Source: Fictibacillus sp. FJAT-27399
GTDB taxonomy: Bacteria; Bacillota; Bacilli; Bacillales; Fictibacillaceae
DNA length: 64,000 nucleotides
Assembly (NCBI RefSeq): GCF_001510655.1
Contig: NZ_LMVC01000008.1
Coordinates: 365-64,364 of the forward strand
Reading direction: 5' to 3'
Under the pieces are notes generated by a model, which was not told the origin of the DNA, ran no database searches, and saw nothing but the letters and a program-made list of their open reading frames with translations. Shown one piece after another: positions 58,986 through 64,000 of this stretch. Numbering within the stretch: position 1 is the first letter of the stretch; the number at the start of each line of letters is the position of its first letter. A program made the translations under genes and the position numbers.

Positions 58986-59590
58986 TCCAGGACTATTCCT
59001 ATGACAAAATAGCTGTCTCTTCCTTTCAAAAGCCTAAGAATGGTAATGATCTATGCGGAGATAGTTTTTACGTCACGGAAACCCGTGATTATTTTATTTG
59101 TGCAGTAGCAGATGGGCTAGGAAGCGGGAGTATGGCAAGAACTGCTTCTCAGGCAGCTGTAAATGCAGTTGAGCAGAATCATCATTTAGATGTTGAGGAA
59201 CTCATGAAGGTGTGTAATGAGGAGCTGAAAGGGACTCGCGGAGCGGTTCTTTCCATCTTTAAGATTGATTTCCGGCAGGAGGCAGTGATTTATGCTGGTG
59301 TTGGAAACATCCGCTTTATGATGGCCGGAAAAGACCGTAAGTTAATTTATCCCCTTCCGACTGTGGGATTTCTCTCTGGAAAACCCCAAAAATTTCGGAT
59401 TCAGCAATTTCCCTTTGATAATCAGACTGCTTTTATTATTTATTCTGACGGAATGGAAATTCATACGCAAAGCCGCAGCATCTTGACAAATATGGTTTCG
59501 CCAAAGGAGTCTGCGGCTTACTTTGGAAATCTTTCTCAAAAATTAATTGATGATGCTACCTGTCTCGTAGGAAAAGTGTCGCATGCCTAA
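58982..59590 (+). CDS. rsbX: RsbX, feedback phosphatase
   Basis: A 202-residue PP2C-type phosphatase that removes phosphate from RsbS and RsbR and resets the stressosome. Metal-binding boxes are CGDSFYV near 21, VADGLGSGS near 39 and YSDGMEI near 157. Overlaps the sigB stop (ATGA). Last gene of the operon, before a terminator. Confidence 0.94.
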   Translation: MIQDYSYDKIAVSSFQKPKNGNDLCGDSFYVTETRDYFICAVADGLGSGSMARTASQAAVNAVEQNHHLDVEELMKVCNEELKGTRGAVLSIFKIDFRQEAVIYAGVGNIRFMMAGKDRKLIYPLPTVGFLSGKPQKFRIQQFPFDNQTAFIIYSDGMEIHTQSRSILTNMVSPKESAAYFGNLSQKLIDDATCLVGKVSHA

Positions 59591-59593
59591 TAT

Positions 59594-59625
59594 AAGCCGG
59601 GCCGATTGAGCCTCGGCTTTTTTTT
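59594..59625 (+). terminator. Terminator of the rsb-sigB operon
   Basis: AGCCGGGC-cgattga-GCCTCGGCT with eight T. Confidence 0.9.
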
Positions 59626-59676
59626 GTGGTAATTATGAATGACCTCCATATACTAATTGAAAAGGGGTGATGCGTT

Positions 59677-59853
59677 TTGAATCCTGGTTTTTGGATTTGG
59701 ATTACCCTGGGTTTTATCGCTTTTTACTATATTGTGCGTTACGTCAGCCTTGCCAAAAGGACAGAAATTTTTTTGGAAAGCCCGTCTGTTACTAAACATT
59801 ATGCTTCCATTCACGGTTCCTGCATCAAGGAGGAGGAGGAGTGGCGGTATTGA
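59677..59853 (+). CDS. Small membrane protein, 58 residues
   Basis: A TTG-started ORF with AAGGGGTGA 6-7 nt upstream. The N-terminal NPGFWIWITLGFIAFYYIV is a membrane helix; the rest is a cytosolic tail ending EEEEW. No family is recognised. It lies between rsbX and tex, where B. subtilis has other small ydc genes. A second reading frame over the same bases (from 59732) is a less likely product. Confidence 0.5.
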   Translation: MNPGFWIWITLGFIAFYYIVRYVSLAKRTEIFLESPSVTKHYASIHGSCIKEEEEWRY

Positions 59854-59974
59854 GCATCCGAACGTGGATGCTTTTTTTATTGCGCCCGGCTCATGTTTTC
59901 TTAAAAGGTGTGGAAAGTGTTAAACTAGAAGAGTATATGATGTCATTTTTACAGTAATGAAAGGGGTACTTCTA

Positions 59975-62155
59975 TTGGAAGGAACAATCGAAAAAACGGA
60001 TAATGGCTATTTGGACATTGCGAAAGAATTGGGTGTTAAACAAAAACAAGTAGTAAACGTTATCGATTTATTAAAAGACGGCAACACGGTCCCCTTTATC
60101 GCCAGGTACCGGAAAGAGCTGACAGGCGGACTGGATGAAGTTCAAATCAAAGAAATCATGGATAGATGGCATTATTCCGAAAACCTTAAAGAGCGTAAAG
60201 AGGAAGTTCTCAGGCTGATCGGGGAACAGGGGAAACTGACGGATGAGCTAGCTGCTGCCATTTCAAAGGCTAAAAAATTACAAGTGATAGAAGATTTATA
60301 CCGTCCCTACAAGCAAAAGCGAAGAACCAGGGCGACTGCAGCCAAGGAAAAAGGGCTTGAACCGTTCGCGGACTGGATGATGAGCCAGCCTGCACAAGGA
60401 GATGTCCTGCAAAAAGCTTCGGAATTTCTTTCTGAGGAAAAAGAAGTACATACAGTGGAAGATGCTGTTGCGGGCGCTCAAGACATCATTGCCGAACAGC
60501 TGTCAGATGATGCTTCCATCAGAACGTGGATCAGAGACCTGACGTTTAAAGAAGGAAAGCTGCAAACGTCATTGAAGAAAAATGGAGAAGACGAGAAAAA
60601 GGTATATGAAATGTACTATGAGTACACTGAGCCTGTTCAGAAAATCGTTCCTCACCGTATTCTTGCTGTAAACCGGGGTGAAAAGGAAGACGTTCTAAAA
60701 GTGGATATTGAGGCTCCTTCAGAGAAAATCATTGAAAGACTCAATCGCACTGTAATTAAAAATTCCTCTTCACCGGTGGTATCATTCCTAAAAGAGACCA
60801 TTGAAGACAGCTATAGAAGGCTGATTGCTTCTTCTATTGAACGCGATATCCGGAATGAACTAACGGATAAGGGTGAAGAGCAGGCAATCCACATTTTCTC
60901 TGAGAACTTGAGGAACCTTCTTCTTCAGTCTCCATTAAAGGGAAGAATGGTACTCGGTGTGGATCCTGCTTACCGGACAGGCTGCAAACTTGGTGTGGTG
61001 GACGAGACCGGAAAGATGCTCCATATCCAGACGATTTATCCTACACCGCCGAGGTCGGAAGTGCAAAAATCCGAAGCAGTGGTCAAAGAACTGATCGCAA
61101 AGTATGGCATACATGTCATTGCCATCGGAAACGGAACAGCCTCAAGAGAAACGGAACAGTTCATTGTCAATACGATTAAAAGCATTGAGGAATCTGTTTC
61201 TTATATCATCGTAAACGAGGCGGGCGCCAGTGTTTATTCAGCTTCTGCTATCGCAAGGGAAGAGTTTCCCGAACTGCAGGTCGAGGAACGCAGTGCGATA
61301 TCCATCGCTCGGAGACTGCAGGATCCGCTCGCTGAACTGGTGAAAATTGATCCGAAGTCTGTCGGTGTGGGACAGTATCAGCATGATGTCTCACAAAAGC
61401 GTCTGAACGAATCTTTAACCTTTGTCGTGGAAACAGCCGTGAACCAGGTGGGTGTTAATGTGAATACCGCTTCCTCGTCCCTTCTTCAATATGTAGCAGG
61501 CTTGTCCAAGACCGTGGCACAGAACATTGTTAAGGTGAGAGAGGAAAAGGGGAAATTCGTGAAGCGGGAAGAATTGAAAAAAATTCCGAGGCTCGGTGCG
61601 AAAACCTATGAGCAATGTATCGGCTTCTTAAGGATTCCTGACGGGAAAAACCCGCTTGACCAAACAGCCATTCACCCGGAGAGCTATAAAGAAACACTCC
61701 AGCTTTTAAAGGAAATAGGCAGTGAACTGCAGGAGATTGGCTCAGACGATTTAAAATCCAAGCTGAAAACCATTGATATAAAATCAATGGCAGCCAAATT
61801 AACGATTGGGGAACCGACTCTTCAGGATATCATTGACGGCTTATTGCGGCCCAACCGGGATGTCCGGGAAGAATTATCAAAGCCGCTGCTGAAAACGGAT
61901 GTACTAAAGCTTGAAGATCTGGAAAAAGGGATGGAACTTGAAGGAACCGTCCGGAACGTCGTTGATTTTGGGGCCTTTGTAGATATTGGCGTGAAACAGG
62001 ATGGCCTTGTTCATATTTCTAAACTGGCCAAACGCTTTGTGAAGCATCCGATGGATGTCGTGAGTGTCGGCCAGGTTGTCACCGTATGGGTAGACAGTGT
62101 CGATCTGGCGAAAGGGAGAGTGGCGTTAACTATGCTGCCGCCAGATGCCCAGTAA
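59975..62155 (+). CDS. tex: Tex-family RNA-binding protein (YdcI)
   Basis: A 726-residue cytosolic protein linked to transcription fidelity and stress tolerance in other bacteria. Order: an N-terminal helical region, a YqgF-like RNase-H fold (about 315-460, GVDPAYRTGCKLGVVDETG), HhH motifs (about 490-560, TASSSLLQYVAGLSKTVAQN, KIPRLGAKTYEQC) and a C-terminal S1 domain (about 640-710, GMELEGTVRNVVDFGAFVDI). The start is TTG at 59975 with AAAGGGG upstream; an ATG six codons earlier is possible. It is followed on the other strand by cmpA. Confidence 0.93.
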   Translation: MEGTIEKTDNGYLDIAKELGVKQKQVVNVIDLLKDGNTVPFIARYRKELTGGLDEVQIKEIMDRWHYSENLKERKEEVLRLIGEQGKLTDELAAAISKAKKLQVIEDLYRPYKQKRRTRATAAKEKGLEPFADWMMSQPAQGDVLQKASEFLSEEKEVHTVEDAVAGAQDIIAEQLSDDASIRTWIRDLTFKEGKLQTSLKKNGEDEKKVYEMYYEYTEPVQKIVPHRILAVNRGEKEDVLKVDIEAPSEKIIERLNRTVIKNSSSPVVSFLKETIEDSYRRLIASSIERDIRNELTDKGEEQAIHIFSENLRNLLLQSPLKGRMVLGVDPAYRTGCKLGVVDETGKMLHIQTIYPTPPRSEVQKSEAVVKELIAKYGIHVIAIGNGTASRETEQFIVNTIKSIEESVSYIIVNEAGASVYSASAIAREEFPELQVEERSAISIARRLQDPLAELVKIDPKSVGVGQYQHDVSQKRLNESLTFVVETAVNQVGVNVNTASSSLLQYVAGLSKTVAQNIVKVREEKGKFVKREELKKIPRLGAKTYEQCIGFLRIPDGKNPLDQTAIHPESYKETLQLLKEIGSELQEIGSDDLKSKLKTIDIKSMAAKLTIGEPTLQDIIDGLLRPNRDVREELSKPLLKTDVLKLEDLEKGMELEGTVRNVVDFGAFVDIGVKQDGLVHISKLAKRFVKHPMDVVSVGQVVTVWVDSVDLAKGRVALTMLPPDAQ

Positions 62156-62167
62156 TCCTCGCTGAAT

Positions 62168-62302
62168 TTATGGCAGAGTGTTGCTTTCAGTCGTGCAGTT
62201 CTTTTGATTATAAAAAAACCAGCATTGATTTAGAAGACGGATCTGATAACGGTCTTTTTGATAGTAGGCTTTTCTAAGTTGCTTCTTAAACCATGTAGGC
62301 AT
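62168..62302 (-). CDS. cmpA: Cortex morphogenetic protein CmpA
   Basis: A 44-residue sporulation protein. It begins MPTWFKKQLRKAYYQKDRY and continues QIRLLNQCWFFYNQKNC, closely matching CmpA of B. subtilis, a mother-cell protein that delays cortex assembly by promoting ClpXP-dependent removal of SpoIVA that is not in place. TGGAGG lies upstream of the ATG at 62302. It has the same place, near ydcK, as in B. subtilis, and marks the organism as a spore former. Confidence 0.9.
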   Translation of the reverse strand: MPTWFKKQLRKAYYQKDRYQIRLLNQCWFFYNQKNCTTESNTLP

Positions 62303-62398
62303 AGACAAAACCTCCACTTATTCAAGCGTGATTTAGTCTATGTCTCATGGCTTGTTGATGTGACCAACTTTTTGTTTTAGAAGGAGAAAGGAAAAGAA

Positions 62399-62848
62399 AT
62401 GGAACAAAAGGATCTACAACATCTTGTTGAACATCTTTCACAGGATTTTTTCCAAAAGCGCTTTCGGCATACCGCCCGCTTTAATGCCCGGCTGAGAACT
62501 ACTGGAGGGCGATATTTGCTGAGGTCCCATGATATAGAGATCAATCCGAGGCAGCTGACTGAGTTCGGCTATGAAGCGCTCGTAGGCATCATTAAACATG
62601 AATTGTGCCATTACCATCTCCACATAGAAGGCAGGGGCTATAAACATCGGGACCCGGAATTTAAGCAGCTTCTGAAGAAGGTTGGCGGGTTGCGCTATTG
62701 CGAAGCATTGCCTGGGGCCAGGACAACACAGCCGTATAAATATCTTTATATATGTTCAAACTGCAAGCAGCAATATAAGCGTAAGCGCAGGGTCAATACG
62801 GCTAAATATGTATGCGGAAAATGCAGAGGGAAATTGATTTTAACTTAA
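62399..62848 (+). CDS. ydcK: SprT-family putative metalloprotease YdcK
   Basis: A 149-residue SprT-like protein. The zinc site HELCHYHLH is near 73-81 with a third His further on (HRDPEF). A C-terminal zinc ribbon has two Cys pairs (CSNCKQQY and CGKCRGK). Cellular role not established. AGAAGGAG precedes the ATG. Confidence 0.9.
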   Translation: MEQKDLQHLVEHLSQDFFQKRFRHTARFNARLRTTGGRYLLRSHDIEINPRQLTEFGYEALVGIIKHELCHYHLHIEGRGYKHRDPEFKQLLKKVGGLRYCEALPGARTTQPYKYLYICSNCKQQYKRKRRVNTAKYVCGKCRGKLILT

Positions 62849-62861
62849 AGCTAAAAAAGTG

Positions 62862-62890
62862 TTGACTAGAAAGTCTGATCTGTGTTAGAT
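62862..62890 (+). promoter_or_regulatory. tRNA operon promoter P1
   Basis: TTGACT (62862-62867), 17 bp, TTAGAT (62885-62890), upstream of P2 in a tandem arrangement usual for stable RNA operons. Confidence 0.72.
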
Positions 62891-62951
62891 TAATAAAGTC
62901 GCTGAAAGACATCTTGTCCTTACATAGACAAAATAAATTCCAAAAAACATA

Positions 62952-62980
62952 TTGACTTTTGAGGCTGAACAAAGTATGAT
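62952..62980 (+). promoter_or_regulatory. tRNA operon promoter P2
   Basis: TTGACT (62952-62957), 17 bp, TATGAT (62975-62980), 24 bp before tRNA-Asn. Confidence 0.8.
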
Positions 62981-63003
62981 ATTAAATGTCTCAAAAAACA
63001 CAT

Positions 63004-63078
63004 TCCACAGTAGCTCAGTGGTAGAGCTATCGGCTGTTAACCGATCGGTCGTAGGTTCGAGTCCTACCTGTGGAGCCA
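63004..63078 (+). tRNA. tRNA-Asn (GTT)
   Basis: Same sequence as the tRNA at 138, with anticodon loop CTGTTAA and encoded CCA. First gene of the second cluster. Confidence 0.96.
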
Positions 63079-63083
63079 ATTAC

Positions 63084-63174
63084 AGAGAAGTACCCAAGTG
63101 GCTCAAGGGGCGCCCCTGCTAAGGGTGTAGGTCGCTAACGCGGCGCGAGGGTTCGAATCCCTTCTTCTCTGCCA
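63084..63174 (+). tRNA. tRNA-Ser (GCT)
   Basis: Class II tRNA with long variable arm; acceptor AGAGAAG/CTTCTCT and anticodon loop CTGCTAA (GCT); CCA is encoded. Confidence 0.93.
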
Positions 63175-63179
63175 GTTGT

Positions 63180-63254
63180 GGCCCGTTGGTCAAGCGGTTA
63201 AGACACCGCCCTTTCACGGCGGTAACACGGGTTCGAATCCCGTACGGGTCACCA
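63180..63254 (+). tRNA. tRNA-Glu (TTC)
   Basis: Anticodon loop CTTTCAC in stem CCGCC/GGCGG; identical to the copy at 293. Confidence 0.95.
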
Positions 63255-63305
63255 AGTTGTTTTCGTTAGAAAAAAACCAAACGATTTTCTTACAAACATA
63301 AATAT

Positions 63306-63381
63306 GGACTCGTGGTGTAGTGGTTAACATGCCTGCCTGTCACGCAGGAGATCGCCGGTTCGACCCCGGTCGGGTCCGCCA
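63306..63381 (+). tRNA. tRNA-Asp (GTC)
   Basis: Anticodon stem CCTGC/GCAGG with CTGTCAC loop (GTC); acceptor GGACTCG / CGGGTCC with one mismatch-like pair. Confidence 0.94.
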
Positions 63382-63419
63382 TTTTTTCTCAAACAAAATA
63401 CATCAACACATGAAATTAT

Positions 63420-63494
63420 TGGGCTATAGCCAAGTGGTAAGGCAACGGACTTTGACTCCGTCACTCGTAGGTTCGAATCCTGCTAGCCCAGCCA
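63420..63494 (+). tRNA. tRNA-Gln (TTG)
   Basis: Acceptor TGGGCTA/TAGCCCA; anticodon loop TTTGACT (TTG); CCA is encoded. Confidence 0.95.
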
Positions 63495-63502
63495 TCTTTC
63501 AT

Positions 63503-63578
63503 GAGCCATTAGCTCAGTTGGTAGAGCATCTGACTTTTAATCAGAGGGTCGAAGGTTCGAGTCCTTCATGGCTCACCA
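63503..63578 (+). tRNA. tRNA-Lys (TTT)
   Basis: Near-identical to the tRNA at 726; loop CTTTTAA (TTT). Confidence 0.95.
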
Positions 63579-63606
63579 TCTTAATAATAGCAACACAAAC
63601 ACACAT

Positions 63607-63691
63607 GCGGGTGTGGCGGAATTGGCAGACGCGCTAGACTTAGGATCTAGTGTCTTATGACGTGGGGGTTCGAGTCCCTTCACCCGCACCA
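63607..63691 (+). tRNA. tRNA-Leu (TAG)
   Basis: Class II tRNA with acceptor GCGGGTG/CACCCGC and anticodon loop CTTAGGA (TAG). Confidence 0.95.
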
Positions 63692-63714
63692 TTTTTTAAA
63701 ACTTTAATTGCTTT

Positions 63715-63800
<86 letters not shown>

Positions 63801-63842
63801 AAGCTTCTCATATAACATTTAAATAAAGAAATAAAATAATAT

Positions 63843-63919
63843 GCGCCCTTAGCTCAGCTGGATAGAGTGTTTGACTACGAATCAAAAGGTCGGGAGTTCG
63901 AATCTCTCAGGGCGCGCCA
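63843..63919 (+). tRNA. tRNA-Arg (ACG)
   Basis: Acceptor GCGCCCT/AGGGCGC; anticodon loop CTACGAA (ACG, read as ICG after deamination). Confidence 0.95.
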
Positions 63920-63922
63920 TAA

Positions 63923-63999
63923 CGGGAAGTGGCTCAGCTTGGTAGAGCACCTGGTTTGGGACCAGGGGGTCGCAGGTTCAAATCCTGTCTTCCCGACCA
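63923..63999 (+). tRNA. tRNA-Pro (TGG)
   Basis: Acceptor CGGGAAG/CTTCCCG; anticodon loop TTTGGGA (TGG). The cluster runs to the window edge and probably goes on. Confidence 0.95.
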
Positions 64000-64000
64000 T

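Noticed and set aside
59732-59923. 63-codon plus-strand ORF between rsbX and tex
   Set aside because: It has no ribosome site and overlaps the better-supported TTG-started membrane protein in another frame; its composition is not protein-like.

Overview
The window comes from the chromosome of a low-to-mid GC, endospore-forming Firmicute of the family Bacillaceae. The evidence is: a SigB cascade in the exact Bacillus subtilis order (alr, ndoAI, ndoA, rsbRSTUVW, sigB, rsbX, tex, ydcK), the SigW/RsiW and cdaA-cdaR-glmM-glmS blocks, a Spo0E-type phosphatase, the spore cortex regulator CmpA, strong AGGAGG ribosome sites, and T-box and glmS ribozyme leaders. Genus cannot be fixed from the sequence alone; a Fictibacillus-like or Bacillus cereus-like relative is my best guess.

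Layout. 1-1004: the 3' end of a 5S rRNA and nine tRNAs, i.e. the tail of an rRNA operon. 1250-9840: arginase, a Spo0E-like gene, the SigW/RsiW envelope-stress pair, the c-di-AMP cyclase CdaA and its regulator CdaR, GlmM and GlmS, the last behind a glmS ribozyme. 9840-11440: gene-poor stretch with a MITE-like repeat and small doubtful ORFs. 11442-17155: mannitol PTS locus mtlA-mtlR-mtlF-mtlD, in which MtlA carries two IIB domains. 17200-31960: mixed transport and stress genes (aromatic acid exporter, T-box-controlled archaeal-type ProS, PutP, a MarR/MMPL pair, a glycine-rich YjcZ-like protein, a frameshifted kinase, two genes with SigB-type promoters). 32140-36607: SigX/RsiX, a catalytically dead-looking NlpC/P60 protein and a PadR/HAAS/DUF4097 operon. 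36648-42928: UvsE, an SDR/QueA-like pair, signal peptidase, Tag and an L,D-transpeptidase.

42927-45640 is the most unusual part. It holds an AT-rich, NprR/PlcR-like HTH-TPR regulator followed at once by a secreted pro-peptide in which the hexapeptide AFDELP is repeated four times. This looks like a cell-cell signalling cassette with a multi-copy signal precursor. A 295-residue protein of unknown function is divergently transcribed from the same intergenic region.

45700-50220: metabolic and transport genes, a D,D-carboxypeptidase, a 28-residue membrane peptide, a decayed STAS-domain gene and a second, inverted copy of the MITE-like repeat. 50226-62848: rhomboid protease, acpS, ydcC, alr, the MazEF-type toxin-antitoxin pair and the complete SigB stress module, then tex, cmpA and ydcK. 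63004-63999: a second cluster of eleven tRNAs behind tandem vegetative promoters.

Working together: three alternative sigma factor modules (SigW, SigX, SigB) lie here, and each has a recognisable autoregulatory promoter. Cell-wall precursor supply (GlmM, GlmS, Alr), c-di-AMP synthesis and several wall enzymes surround them, so the window is rich in envelope homeostasis. Start codons were reassigned where a good ribosome site pointed to a later start; all function calls are from motifs and remembered families, with no database search.
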